From assembly GCF_000142905.1 (NCBI RefSeq), contig NW_013657645.1:288077-352076 (forward strand): a DNA stretch of 64,000 nt, given 5' to 3'. Below, in pieces: positions 54,701 through 64,000 of this stretch. A program made the position numbers and the translations under genes. The DNA comes from Thecamonas trahens ATCC 50062. Taxonomy: Eukaryota; Apusozoa; Apusomonadida; Apusomonadidae. Under the pieces are notes generated by a model, which was not told the origin of the DNA, did no database searches, and saw only the letters and a list, made by a program, of their open reading frames with translations. The stretch's first letter is position 1. The number at the start of each line of letters is the position of its first letter.

Positions 54701-55955
54701 CGAGCTGGGCTCGGCCGGGTCGGCCATCGACGAGACGCCGCAATCCACGCTCGCCATCACCATTGCCCGCGAGCTGCTTGGCGTCCATTTGCCAGCGATG
54801 GCCGAGCGTGCCATTGCCCGCGAGGTGCTCGATGCCGGCATGCGGGCGGCATCGCCCGACGCCGCCGCCGCCGGCGAGCTGGGTGACGCCGGCGAGTCTG
54901 AGCTCGACGGTGAGCCGTCGTCGGCGGCGGTGACGCCGCGGGCTGGGCCGGGCTCTGCCGCCGGGGGGGACGACGATGGCGAGGCGCCCGAGGTGCTCCC
55001 CGAGTCTGTCGACGTCCTCCTCTGCCGGGCGGAGCAGTTTATGCAAGAGGCGGCATACGAGGACGCGAGCGAGGCGCTGACGCGGCTCTTCCTCATGGCA
55101 AACGAGCTCGACTCGGAGCGCGGCATGCGGCTCCACGCACTCTGGGGTCATCTCAAGCTCGTCCTGCAGGACTTTGAGGCCGCCGAGAGCGCGTACGAAA
55201 AGTCGCTGGCGCTGACGCAGGACGACGCGGCCGAGGCGACCGACTCGGAGGCTGCGGTCCGCGAGCTGCTCGCCGTCTACCTCCGGCTCGGTTCGCTGTA
55301 CGTGACCAAGGCCAAGTTCTCGGATGCCAAGTACGTGTATCTCAAGGCGTGTCAGCTCTCGCCATCGGCGTTTACCTGGCTCGGTGTCGGCGTCTCGTGC
55401 TACCGGCTCGGCGAGCTCGACCAGGCCGAAGACGCGCTCTCAGAGGCCAACATCCTCAACAACTTTGATGCCGATGTCTGGGGCTACCTCACCCTTGTCT
55501 GTCTCAAGACCGAGCGCGTGACTGAGGGTGACCAGGCGTTCATGCAGGCGCTCAAGCTCGACCTCGCCAACGGGGCCCTCCTTACCGAGATTGGTGAGGC
55601 CTACTTTGAGGTTGGGCGCTATGCCGACGCCGAACAGTGCTTGCGCCGGTCGATCGAGCTCGAGGAGGCCCCACACGCCCACCGCATCCTCGCCCAGGTC
55701 CTCAACGCCCAGGGTCAGAAGGAGGGCGCCGTCGCCGAGTACATGATGGTCCTCGCGTCTTCGTTTGACGAGGAGGACGTCAAGGCCTCGCGCGCAGGCC
55801 TTGTCGACATTCTGATGCGTCTCGGCAGGGTCGAGCAGGCCCAATTCTACCTTGACGAGATCGAGCGCGAGCACGCCGAGGCTGCCGCCGTCAAGGAGGC
55901 TGAAGTCGAGGCTGCCGCCCGCGAGAAGCGTCTTCTCCAGAGCGAGTTTGAGTAA
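51761..55955 (+). CDS. CFAP70: Cilia- and flagella-associated protein 70 (TPR protein)
   Basis: CFAP70 is an axonemal protein of motile cilia linked to the outer dynein arm region. Exon 1 is 51761-51857 (MRHKKRKKRKSPD ... YRVDL, donor GTACGT); exon 2 is 52303-55955 after CCGTAG; phase 1 joins give DLTITVTQAHNLKKL and 1249 residues. The N-terminal half is beta-rich with long Ala/Ser inserts. The central block matches CFAP70 closely: YRKLYGEQL, then FIYELNSNGAYFGLKEQLKAPV, VRIVREKFQRTSPF, FLNDLYMYLIDRMHEALNG. TPR repeats follow from ~670 to ~1230 (AARHYQERIARASQNVEFWYDYG, ADECFREAISLDDKHIPSL). An Ala-rich, acidic insert (~800-930) interrupts the TPRs. The large exon has no ATG start of its own, so the small exon is needed. 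Marks a flagellated organism. Confidence 0.92.
51945..52150. repeat. 56-bp tandem repeat in the CFAP70 intron
   Basis: Three full copies and a partial fourth of a 56-bp unit (GGTTCGGCGGGTTAAGG ... CTGCGGATGCTTGAAGC) start at about 51945, 52001, 52057 and 52113 and are nearly identical. A CTGCTG/CTACTG-rich pyrimidine-biased tract follows up to the CCGTAG acceptor. It lies wholly inside the proposed first intron. Confidence 0.92.
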
Positions 55956-56198
55956 AACGACGCCATACGGCCCACGGCCCACGGCCCACGGCCCATCACA
56001 TGTTGTCGGGCATGGCCATCCCTCATCGCATCAGATCCCCATCGTTAGGATCAAACCAAGTAAGTGGCGGAGGGTGGCGGAGAGTGACGAGGTTGACGAG
56101 TCCACGCAGCGAGTGGCGGAGGCGGAGGAGCGACACCACTTGTCGCACACGAGAGTGAGAGAGACCGTGTGCCACAGTCGGGCGAGGAGGGAGAGACG

Positions 56199-58937
56199 AT
56201 GGAAGCTGTGAGTGCGGCAGTTGTGTTGAGACAAGAGACAGGAGATGCTGTTGCTATTCCAAGTACCACTGACCCTACCGTCGTCCGTCTCTTGCCTATG
56301 TTTGCCTTTGCCTATGACTCTGGTCGACCTGAGCTGACTGAGCTCATGCCGACGAGACTGACTGACGGCAATGACGATGGTGGCCACAATGGCAACGATG
56401 GCGGCAATGACGATGGCGGCAATGACGATGGCGGCAATGACGATGGCGGCAATGACAATGGCGGCAATGGCGGCAATGACGATGGCGGCAATGACAATGG
56501 CGGCAACGATGGCGACAACAATGATCGTTGCGGTCGTCAGCTTCGTCGGCTTGGCCAGCGGGCGGCTACAGTGGATGATCTGGTGGGGAAAGGGTGGAAA
56601 GGCTTTGGTCGGACGCCGCAGATGCTGGAAAGAGAGCATCTGTATGTGCTTACCTCAGAGACCGGATCTCGGCTGCATGTGCTGTTTCGCAAGCTCGATA
56701 GCAACTCCATCCTCGCCCTCCTTTCACCGCATCGCATGTACCGGATGCTGGAGCAGGTGGCAGACTTTGGATGCGAGGTCTACGCCCGCGGCGGAGAGGA
56801 TGCGCTTCTGGCGGCAATGGCAGCGGTCGTCGGCGCGCTCCCTGTTCCCCCGACACAGACCACTGTCGGGCTCACGGTTACTACTCGGGTTGGATGCGAG
56901 CTCGCGCTCACTGTCGACTGCTGCGACGAGACCCGGCTCGGCCCGCTTCTCGCCGCGCTCGCTCCCTGCGACGTGGTCCATCTAGTGACCTGCATCCTCA
57001 CGGAGACACCGATTGTGTTCACAGCTAGCTCGATGGCGCTGCTGCCGGCGGTCTCTGAGGCGCTGCTCTCGCTGGTGGCGCCGCTGGCGTGGCCGTTTGT
57101 CTACATTCCCATTCTCCCGCCAGACCTCCTCGACTGCGTTGAGGCGCCGACCCAGTTCATCCTTGGCGTCCTTGACTCGGCGCTTGCTCACAAGATCGCC
57201 GCCGAGGGCGTGGTCCTCGATCCGTCGATTGTTGTTGTCGACCTTGCACACGGCCGGCTCAGAGCCCGCCAGCCGACCCGCTACTGCGGTCTCGCGAGCA
57301 AGAGGGCGGCGGGCCTTGTGGCCCACCTCCGCGACGCAGGCCTCCCGCGGTCGATCGCCGACGATCACGCCATCCGTGCCGTCTTCCACGACGAGCTCGT
57401 CGACATCCTCAACGGCTACCGTGACCACTACGTGACTGACACGAGCGGGAGCGGGAGCGACGACGGCAACGAGCTGGTGTATGACTTTCAAGGTTTTGTC
57501 ACCTCGCGCGCGCCTCGCGACCGCGGCTTTGCACACGCACTCACCAACACCCAGATGTTTTACCAGTTTGTGGCCGATCGCGAGGCAGTCGATGAGGTCA
57601 ACGCGCCGCTTGCACCGCTTCGACTTGACTTGCATGTCGCTGCCGGGTGCGGCGGCGATGCTGGCCGCGACGCTGCGCGCCGCGCGCTCGTCTCCAGCCT
57701 CGCAACTTATACCGTGCCGCAGGCCCAGCTCCTTTCGCACCTCGCTGTGCTGAGCCTCGAGGTCTCTGAGGCGCACGATACCTCGCTTGTGACGCCCATC
57801 CTTTCCAAGCTTGAGCAGCTCGCCGCCGACGTGCCGGCGCTCCTTGCCAGCGGACACGGATACACGGCCGCGAGCGTGCTTGCGCCCCTCTACGCTGAGC
57901 TCAACGACAGTCGCGCGAGCGAGCTCGACGTCTCAGCATCGTCCGCAGGTGGGCTCGGCCTCGCTGGGCCGAGTACCACAACGTCGCCAGTGTCGTCGGT
58001 AGCAATGACGCTCTCCACGTCCAACGGGCTCAAGCACGTGCTCAACATCCGCGGGGTTGCGGCGGCGGCGGCGGCTGTGGCGCTGGCGACTCACCGCCAC
58101 GAGATTGACGGCGATGCCCACAGCGGCACGGCCGGGCTCGACGACTCGCTCGAGGCGCTGCCACCCATGCCAGAGCATGGAACGCCTGTCGCACTCGCGG
58201 CGTCACTAGTCCGACTGCTCATCGGCATGTTCAAGGGCGTTTGCACGCCCGAGCCAAGCACCGGGCGGCTGACGCTGACGTCGGCGCGGCTGGTCTCGCG
58301 AAGCTCGGGTGTAGCCAAGTCCGGCTCTTATACCCGAGTCTGCCAGCTCACCGGCAAGCTTGTCATGATTGCCGACGACGAGCTTGTTGCGCTGAGCCAC
58401 GACGAGCGTGCGGTCTTCTTCCTCAACCTCCACAACGCGCTCGCCATGCACGCCTGCATCGCATTGCGAGCGCCGACGTCGTCGGCCGCGCGGGCAGCGT
58501 GGTCCAAGGCCGCGTACCTCGTCGGCTCGCAAGTCTTTAACCTGCTCGAGCTCGAGCACGCCGTCCTCCGTAACGCATCGGCGCTGCCCTCGGTCCTCGG
58601 CGTCCCCTTTCTCCCGTGCCCCAAGTTCAAAGCCGGGGACGCCCGCGCTGCGTTTGCGCTCTCGGCTCCGGTCCGCTTTCTCGACTTTGGCCTCGCTGCA
58701 GCCACGCGATCGTCGGCTCCGGTGAGAGTCTTTGACGTGCCCAGCTACCGCAAGGCTCTCCGCGCAGCCTTTGACGCCGAGCTTGCTGCCACGGCTCCAG
58801 TCCTCCCGCGAGTCCTCCAGTGGTACGGCCCCGACTACCACGGCGAAGATATCCTTTCCGGGCGGCTAGGCTGGGCCCGATACGACTGGAGCTTTGGCTT
58901 TTGCTTCGAGTCTGATCTGTGGTCCGCTGCCCCGTAG
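56199..58937 (+). CDS. DENN-domain protein fused to DUF547
   Basis: 912 residues from ATG 56199 (the frame opens ten codons earlier at a GTG, not used). Residues ~20-160 look like a divergent uDENN (EREHLYVLTSETGSRLHVLF) interrupted by an Asn/Asp/Gly repeat at ~55-110. Residues ~245-330 are cDENN (VVHLVTCILTETPIVFTASS ... WPFVYIPILPPDLLDC). Residues ~390-480 are dDENN (RDHYVTDTS, FHDELVDILNGY, NTQMFYQFVADREAVDE). The C-terminal third carries DUF547 (VFFLNLHNALAMHACIAL, YLVGSQVFNLLELEHAVLR). DENN domains are nucleotide-exchange factors for Rab GTPases; DUF547 has a thiol-peptidase-like fold in some proteins but unclear activity. The fusion suggests Rab-linked membrane traffic; activity of DUF547 here is untested. 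Confidence 0.85.
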   Translation: MEAVSAAVVLRQETGDAVAIPSTTDPTVVRLLPMFAFAYDSGRPELTELMPTRLTDGNDDGGHNGNDGGNDDGGNDDGGNDDGGNDNGGNGGNDDGGNDNGGNDGDNNDRCGRQLRRLGQRAATVDDLVGKGWKGFGRTPQMLEREHLYVLTSETGSRLHVLFRKLDSNSILALLSPHRMYRMLEQVADFGCEVYARGGEDALLAAMAAVVGALPVPPTQTTVGLTVTTRVGCELALTVDCCDETRLGPLLAALAPCDVVHLVTCILTETPIVFTASSMALLPAVSEALLSLVAPLAWPFVYIPILPPDLLDCVEAPTQFILGVLDSALAHKIAAEGVVLDPSIVVVDLAHGRLRARQPTRYCGLASKRAAGLVAHLRDAGLPRSIADDHAIRAVFHDELVDILNGYRDHYVTDTSGSGSDDGNELVYDFQGFVTSRAPRDRGFAHALTNTQMFYQFVADREAVDEVNAPLAPLRLDLHVAAGCGGDAGRDAARRALVSSLATYTVPQAQLLSHLAVLSLEVSEAHDTSLVTPILSKLEQLAADVPALLASGHGYTAASVLAPLYAELNDSRASELDVSASSAGGLGLAGPSTTTSPVSSVAMTLSTSNGLKHVLNIRGVAAAAAAVALATHRHEIDGDAHSGTAGLDDSLEALPPMPEHGTPVALAASLVRLLIGMFKGVCTPEPSTGRLTLTSARLVSRSSGVAKSGSYTRVCQLTGKLVMIADDELVALSHDERAVFFLNLHNALAMHACIALRAPTSSAARAAWSKAAYLVGSQVFNLLELEHAVLRNASALPSVLGVPFLPCPKFKAGDARAAFALSAPVRFLDFGLAAATRSSAPVRVFDVPSYRKALRAAFDAELAATAPVLPRVLQWYGPDYHGEDILSGRLGWARYDWSFGFCFESDLWSAAP
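56362..56522 (+). repeat. GGCAATGAC-type repeat coding Gly-Gly-Asn-Asp units
   Basis: A 12-15 bp repeat (GGCGGCAATGACGAT) inside the DENN gene encodes GGNDD/GGNDN units and splits the predicted uDENN region. The purine/pyrimidine structure keeps several frames open on both strands. Confidence 0.85.
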
Positions 58938-59056
58938 TTGACGTAGCCCGAGTCGACGTGTCTGTTGAGGGCTGGCGCGGGCGATGCTCGCGTCTGTGCC
59001 GGTGGAAGCAGCCGCTGCAGCAGAGCTCGCCAGACGGCGCAGTGCTTTGCGCGAGC

Positions 59057-60460
59057 TTAGCTTCTGTTTACGTAGCCAAAGGCGATGCTGGCGCCTACCA
59101 AGCCGACGACGACGGCGAGAGCAACAAACGACCACTCGAGGCCGACGGCATCGGCGACCGACGAGACCGAGAGAGCACCGACGGCGAGGCCAAAGTCGCG
59201 AATGGCGCGGTAGATGCCGAGAGATGAGCCGCGCCAGGCCGGCTCGACTTCGTCAGCAGCCGCGGCTTGCATGGTCGGATAGATTGAGGCGGTGCCGATG
59301 CCGAGCAGGACCATGGAGAGCGACCAGAGGATGATCCGGAGCGGGAGCCAGGGGGTGAGGTCGGGGGTGGCCACAAAGAGCAGGATGGCGACGGTGTTGG
59401 CGGCCATGCCGCCAGTGAGAAAGAGCTTGCGGCCGTAGGTGTCGGAGAGCGAGCCGAAAGCGAGCTGCGACAAGCCCCACGCTCCGGTGTAGAGGCCAAT
59501 GATGAGGCCGGTGGCGGCCAGCGAGAGACCGTGGCGGGTCTCGAGGAACTCGGGGGCGAGGCCCCAGATGACGGCATCCTGGCCCTTGCTCACCAGCCCG
59601 CAGACAGCCACCAGGATGAAGTTACGGTTGGTGGCGAGGCCGAGAATGGCACGGGTGACGGTCGGCGAGGAGGCGATAGCGCTGGCGTTGGCGTTGGCGT
59701 TGGCGTTGGCGTGCGAGACGGGAATGAGCCCGGTCTCGGCCGAGGTAGCGGGATCGATGGAGCCCATCTCGGCCAGGGGCACCTCCTCGACAAAGCCAGC
59801 ATCATGAGCAGCATCTAGAGTTGCGCCTGTGGCGGCGGCCTGCTGAGCAGCGACTAGATCCATGGTGTCTGTGACAAGGAACGAAGCCGCGAGGCCGATG
59901 GCACCGACGAGAGCGCCGATGAGAAAGGGGATGGGCCGATAACCGTAGGCGTCAGCAAGCGCAGCGGCAGCGATAGAGACTGTAGCAACCGACGAGTAAA
60001 TGGTACACTCCGAGATGCCAACAGCAGTACCTTTTGCGGAGAGACCAAAGACATCGACCATCATAAAGATGAGGGAAGAGCCAATGAGGCCCTGAGAGAC
60101 GCCAAAGAGAACGTTGACGACGACGACGAGCGACCACGATTGAGCGAAGAGAACGACGATGGGAACAGGAAGACCAAGGATCATACCTGCAATGAGAGTC
60201 ACACGTCGACCATACCAATCAGCAAGTGGACCAACAATGAGATTGGTTGCAGCCTTTGCGCAGCCAAAGGAAATGATGAACATGACCTTGCCCTTGTAGC
60301 TCTCCTCACCCCACACAGCCGATGCCATGAGAGGGAGCAGACTCCGTTCCAGTCCCAGCACTCCGCCCATCACCACAAGTCCCACAAGTAGTGGCGTCAG
60401 TCGCCTCCACCGCATTTGGTAGAAATCCCATGCTGCCGTCACCCTTCTCCGAAGGTCCAT
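59057..60460 (-). CDS. Major facilitator superfamily transporter
   Basis: 467 residues with 12 predicted helices. Motif A appears twice, as the family expects: GPLADWYGRRV (77-87) in the loop after helix 2 and GSLSDTYGRKL in the loop after helix 8. LFGVSQGLIGSSLIFMMVD and GLIIGLYTGAWGLSQLAFG are typical helix 4 and helix 7-8 sequences. A central cytosolic loop has an Ala-Asn dipeptide run coded by a GGCGTT hexamer repeat (about 59683-59715). The overall style is close to bacterial drug/sugar antiporters, but substrate cannot be set and lateral transfer is only a possibility. ATG at 60460 is clear. Stop is 119 bases from the DENN-gene stop (convergent). Confidence 0.88.
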   Translation of the reverse strand: MDLRRRVTAAWDFYQMRWRRLTPLLVGLVVMGGVLGLERSLLPLMASAVWGEESYKGKVMFIISFGCAKAATNLIVGPLADWYGRRVTLIAGMILGLPVPIVVLFAQSWSLVVVVNVLFGVSQGLIGSSLIFMMVDVFGLSAKGTAVGISECTIYSSVATVSIAAAALADAYGYRPIPFLIGALVGAIGLAASFLVTDTMDLVAAQQAAATGATLDAAHDAGFVEEVPLAEMGSIDPATSAETGLIPVSHANANANANASAIASSPTVTRAILGLATNRNFILVAVCGLVSKGQDAVIWGLAPEFLETRHGLSLAATGLIIGLYTGAWGLSQLAFGSLSDTYGRKLFLTGGMAANTVAILLFVATPDLTPWLPLRIILWSLSMVLLGIGTASIYPTMQAAAADEVEPAWRGSSLGIYRAIRDFGLAVGALSVSSVADAVGLEWSFVALAVVVGLVGASIAFGYVNRS

Positions 60461-60740
60461 CCCTTTGTGTGTGTGTGGGGGGGGGGGGGGGGGGTGGGGG
60501 GAGGGGTGGTGGTGGTGCTGTGGCGGAGGGAGGATCGGGGAGGGAGAGGAGGGAGAGGGGGGATCCGATGGGGGTGATAGAGGGGGTGATCCGATGAGGT
60601 CAAGAGATGATAGAGGTGATAGAGGAGGGGGGAGGGAGTGGTGGGGGGGAGGGGGGAGGACGGGGGGCGAGGGGACGAGGGGACGAGTCGGTCAACGACG
60701 ACGACGACCACCACCAACCACCACCACCACCACCACCACC
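60461..60740. repeat. Simple-sequence flank of gap: GT, poly-G and CCA runs
   Basis: Upstream of the transporter start lies a GTGTGTG tract, a G-run at about 60478-60494, purine-rich sequence and a CCA/ACC triplet run at about 60710-60740 that ends at the N run. No gene is seen; the promoter of the transporter should be here. Confidence 0.7.
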
Positions 60741-61271
60741 NNNNNNNNNNNNNNNNNNNNNNNNNNNNNNNNNNNNNNNNNNNNNNNNNNNNNNNNNNNN
60801 NNNNNNNNNNNNNNNNNNNNNNNNNNNNNNNNNNNNNNNNNNNNNNNNNNNNNNNNNNNNNNNNNNNNNNNNNNNNNNNNNNNNNNNNNNNNNNNNNNNN
60901 NNNNNNNNNNNNNNNNNNNNNNNNNNNNNNNNNNNNNNNNNNNNNNNNNNNNNNNNNNNNNNNNNNNNNNNNNNNNNNNNNNNNNNNNNNNNNNNNNNNN
61001 NNNNNNNNNNNNNNNNNNNNNNNNNNNNNNNNNNNNNNNNNNNNNNNNNNNNNNNNNNNNNNNNNNNNNNNNNNNNNNNNNNNNNNNNNNNNNNNNNNNN
61101 NNNNNNNNNNNNNNNNNNNNNNNNNNNNNNNNNNNNNNNNNNNNNNNNNNNNNNNNNNNNNNNNNNNNNNNNNNNNNNNNNNNNNNNNNNNNNNNNNNNN
61201 NNNNNNNNNNNNNNNNNNNNNNNNNNNNNNNNNNNNNNNNNNNNNNNNNNNNNNNNNNNNNNNNNNNNNNN
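60741..61271. other. Assembly gap (run of N)
   Basis: 531 unknown bases between a CCA microsatellite and a poly-G/ACTGGTATGGCTGGT repeat tract (61272-61395). The first exon(s) of the TMED2-like gene are presumably inside or nearby. Confidence 0.98.
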
Positions 61272-61400
61272 GGGGGGGGGGGACTGGTATGGCTGGTGGG
61301 GGGGGGGGACTGGTATGGCTGGTATGGCTGGTGGAGGGGAGGGGACTGGTATGGCTGGTGGAGGGGAGGGGGGACTGGTATGGCTGCTGGCTGGCAGGTT
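61272..61400. repeat. ACTGGTATGGCTGGTG tandem repeats next to the gap
   Basis: Four to five imperfect copies of ACTGGTATGGCTGGTGG separated by G-runs. Together with the poly-G this explains the failed assembly. Confidence 0.75.
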
Positions 61401-61570
61401 GGGTGGCGTGACGAGGGTGCTGGGGATGACGGGCATACTCATGCAATTGTGTGGATTGGGTGCGGAACGAACGGGTTGGTTTGGATCTGGGGGGGGGGGG
61501 GGGGGGTCTTTTGTCATCGTCATCGTCGGTGCTGGGGTGGTGGTGGTCGGTGGTCGGTCGACGAATACAG

Positions 61571-61987
61571 GTCAAGGATCCGGAGGGTGTGGTTGTGGTC
61601 GACGAGACCAAGAAGTCAGAGGGCTCGTACGCATTCCGCGCTGCGGTTGATGGCACGTACTCAGTCTGCTTCTCCAACCGCATGTCGACTATCACCGCCA
61701 AGTCGGTCTCGCTTGCCCTCATTGCTGGCAAGACGGCCGATACCTCGGAGGTTGCCAAGCTGGAGCACCTCACGCCCCTGGAGAACTCCATCCTGGAGCT
61801 CTCCACTCTTCTCACCTCAATCCAGGAGGAGCAGCGGTATCTCAAGAACCGCGAGGCCATCCACCGCGACCTCGCCGAGGACCTCTTTGAGCGCGTCCAC
61901 TGGTGGGCCATCTTCGAGACCATCGTCCTGGTCGCCATGTCCATCGGTCAGGTCGTCTACATCCGCAAGGTCGTCGGCGGCAAGTAG
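61571..61987 (+). CDS. TMED2: TMED2-like p24 cargo receptor, last exon
   Basis: p24 proteins are single-span cargo receptors of COPI/COPII vesicles between ER and Golgi. This exon follows an AATACAG acceptor and encodes 138 residues. They form the second half of the GOLD domain (VKDPEGVVVV, EGSYAFRAAVDGTYSVCFSNRMSTITAKSV), a coiled coil (LENSILELSTLLTSIQEEQRYL, REAIHRDLAED), a membrane span (WAIFETIVLVAMSIGQVVY) and a short basic tail IRKVVGGK. CFSNRMST is the signature of the beta (TMED2/Emp24) subfamily. The tail has lost the KKXX form, and aromatic residues are limited to the membrane boundary. Signal peptide and first part of GOLD are missing, probably in the adjacent gap. Phase 0 at the acceptor. 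Confidence 0.88.
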   Translation, partial: VKDPEGVVVVDETKKSEGSYAFRAAVDGTYSVCFSNRMSTITAKSVSLALIAGKTADTSEVAKLEHLTPLENSILELSTLLTSIQEEQRYLKNREAIHRDLAEDLFERVHWWAIFETIVLVAMSIGQVVYIRKVVGGK

Positions 61988-62181
61988 ATGCCGCTCGCCA
62001 AAGAGTGAGATAAACTCAGCGCAGCAGACGACGCCCCTGCCCCCTTCCGCGCGCTGGCGCTACTGACCGTGATCTTTGCTCAAGACAGCCCAAGAAAACA
62101 TCCACGAGCAGAGACAGAGTAGTCCAACAGATAGCATCCTTACGCAGCAGCTGCTTATGGTGCTGGCAGCTGCATGCGGCT

Positions 62182-63944
62182 TTAATCTTGACGCACGCAG
62201 GTAGCTGCCCGCAGCTCAAATCGAGATCTCGCAAGATCAATGAGCACTCGAAAAGGAGCTGACGGCCGACCCAGACAGACGGGTATGTTTACTATGTCAC
62301 CATCTTTGGGCTGTGGAAAGTTGCCTCTACACTCTAAGCATGCGGAGAGGAATTGAGGCGGCTGATCGCTGTCTACAAGCCTAGTGTCTGATATGCATAG
62401 TGTTGGAGCTGTCGATGAGGGTGGGGAGGATGATATATACAATACACAACTACAACTTGGTTTTGAAAAGGTGAGGACCTGCTGGAGATCAGGGCGGGAG
62501 AAGTTCTGGATGTGGTCGACAGGGTGGACTGGGCCACGCTGGTCGTCTTGGCGCACGCCCGAGTCCGTGACAAGCTGCGACTCGGCGAGGAGGTGGAGGA
62601 GGTTGTCGTCGGCGTAGCGGATGATGACCTCGACAGTGTCTACAAGGGCGGCCGATGGCATGTCCAGAACAGCCTCGATGCCCGGAACGCCGCCGGCGCT
62701 GATGACGTAGACGGCGGCGGCGGCCATGAGCGAGGCCGGGACAATCGCGGTGACGCGCAGATCGAGGATGACGGCGTCGACGGCGGCCATGGCGGCACGG
62801 AAGCCTGCGCTGCGGTCCTGCAGCAGTCGCGAGGTGAGGCCGTGCTGGGCGCGGCGGCGGTGACAAGGTCGAGGTAGATTGCGACAAAGGCCGGGACTGT
62901 GGGCGGGTGCAGCTCCCAACGCAGGGTGGCGAGCAGCGCCCGCTCGGCGCCGCGGATCTCGTCCTCCGAGTACGCGCGGTCGGTGACGTCAGCAAGCTCA
63001 GAGACGGTCGGCGGATAGACCTCCTCGAGCTTTGCGGCGATGAACAGGGCCGTGACGCCGATGAGCTGGAGCTTGTTGCGCGGAACGTTGCGGGCGGCGG
63101 CGAGGTAGTTGTCAAAGAGAGTGATGGCGAGGTGGCAGGTGCCTGGGGTGAGCCGATACTCGGCCGAGACCTCCATCAGCCACGAGACCACAATAGCGCG
63201 CATCTTGCAGTTGAGACGGACATGGCGACTGGTCAGCCGCGACGGCGTCAGCTGCCTGCGCCGCATGGCCGAGTACTTGCGCTCAGCTGCGAGCAGAGCC
63301 GCCAGCGCCTCTCGACCGTACCGTCCATCAAACGACGGCATTTCCCGACGACCAGCGACAGCAGCAGGTGTGTCAGCGACAGGCGTCTCGGACTTGTTGT
63401 TGTTGTTGTTGTTGTTGTTGACGTTGTTGACGTTGTTGACGTTGTTGTTGTTGATGATGTTGAGCTCGTTGTTTCTACGATCCTCCATGGCAGCGAGTCG
63501 GACTGCAACAGCTCTGGCTGTGAGGACCTCCATAGAAGGCATGCTTCCAGACGTTGTGTCCTTTGTTGTCGTGCTTGTGCTTCTGCCACTCGAGGCAGTG
63601 GTGGATGGTTGCAGAGGTGCGGCTCCTTGGCGCCTCGAGCTCGTCTCGGCAGACTTTGAATCTACCCTCCGGACCACCCCACCCCCTGTCCGGCGGCTGG
63701 TATGGGCAAGGTGCGGTGGGTTCTCTTCCAAAGGCGCTTCTTCTGTTGTACTCTTGCTGTTGTACATGCCCACAGACTGCACAGGCGATACCTGCATAAG
63801 GTGCGCCATGCTCGCCGCTTTGCTCTCCTGCTGCTTTGCGTCGAGTGGTGTTCCCCGCGTGGTCGGCGGTGGTAGATTCTGGCCTTTTTGGCGCCGTCCT
63901 TCCCGCCAAAATTCTACCCGAGCCGGCTCGCCCAAACTGTGCAT
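62182..63944 (-). CDS. A/B-type-like cyclin, two exons
   Basis: Cyclins activate cyclin-dependent kinases. Exon 1 (63944-62865) ends with the N-terminal cyclin box: MRAIVVSWLMEVSAEYRL (248 on), CHLAITLFDNYLAA, KLQLIGVTALFIAAKLEEVYPP, LATLRWELHPPTVPAFVAIYLDL. The frame then breaks; a 47-bp intron (62864-62818, GTCACC...CTGCAG, phase 0) restores it. Exon 2 (62817 on) gives the second cyclin fold (GFRAAMAAVDAVILDL, IVPASLMAAAAVYVIS). The MRAI...WLMEVS and AAKLEEVYPP motifs are of the cyclin A/B type. The N-terminus is disordered, with an Asn run coded by a GTT/CAA microsatellite (63393-63450). Start may be 63944 or MAHLMQVS at 63809. The final ~100 codons are low-confidence coding. Up to 571 residues. 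Confidence 0.83.
63393..63450 (-). repeat. GTT triplet repeat coding polyasparagine
   Basis: TTG/GTT triplets with a few GAC interruptions in the cyclin gene encode runs of Asn broken by Val-Asn. Typical length-variable triplet tract. Confidence 0.85.
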
Positions 63945-64000
63945 CGCCTCACCGCTCGACTCGTCGAACGAGAGCCTCCAGCTCGGCCCGAACCATCCAA

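Noticed and set aside
59683-59715. GGCGTT hexamers as a telomere-like sequence
   Set aside because: The run is short, lies inside the transporter coding frame and encodes an Ala-Asn linker.

Overview
This window reads as nuclear DNA of a free-living, flagellated unicellular eukaryote. It is GC-rich, densely packed and intron-containing. Genes often sit end to end on alternating strands with gaps of only 20 to 120 bases between convergent stops. Introns are GT-AG, short (47 to a few hundred bases) and often close to the start codon. Calmodulin, a ciliary CFAP70, a Rap-GAP, a DENN protein, ER/Golgi p24 cargo receptors and ubiquitin enzymes exclude a prokaryote. The gene style plus an EFL-type elongation factor recall apusomonads such as Thecamonas, but that assignment is inference. 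Two runs of N (41549-41932 and 60741-61271) are assembly gaps flanked by microsatellite or mononucleotide runs.

Layout, left to right. The left edge holds the start of a small secreted Arg/Pro-rich protein (-). A TRIP12/UFD4-type HECT ubiquitin ligase (-) follows, divergent from a 2081-residue LRR-Roc-COR protein with two TIR domains (+). Next come an EF-like (EFL) elongation GTPase (+), a coiled-coil protein (-), a three-exon RapGAP (+), a 66-71 bp tandem array, a kelch/cytochrome b561 membrane protein (+), an UNC93-type transporter (-) and an F-box/ankyrin protein (-).

From 24.5 to 30.2 kb lies the most unusual gene. It encodes a polytopic membrane protein of about 1809 residues whose Ras-like GTPase domain has its motifs in the order G3-G4-G5-G1-G2, as if circularly permuted. 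Then come a MYND-finger protein (-), a UBE2J2 ubiquitin-conjugating enzyme (+) whose proposed first intron carries a 62-bp minisatellite, a 24-bp repeat array and a giant ankyrin/IQ protein (+).

The right third carries a truncated DnaJ gene (-) running into a gap, an unrecognised 189-residue protein (-), an aldo-keto reductase (+), an F-box-like protein (-), a tiny single-TM protein (-), calmodulin (-, four exons including a 9-nt micro-exon), a disordered C-terminally anchored protein (+), a TLC-domain protein (-), CFAP70 (+), a DENN protein fused to DUF547 (+), an MFS transporter (-), the 3' exon of a TMED2/p24-beta gene (+) and a cyclin with a 47-bp intron (-).

I see no operon-like grouping. 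Some themes recur (ubiquitin system, GTPase signalling, membrane transport), but the genes look like ordinary neighbours rather than one pathway. For several genes the open frame starts at a non-ATG codon. For these I propose a short 5' exon whose splice phase and donor/acceptor sites fit (HECT, RapGAP, Ras-membrane protein, UBE2J2, ankyrin/IQ, CFAP70). These models are read from sequence only.
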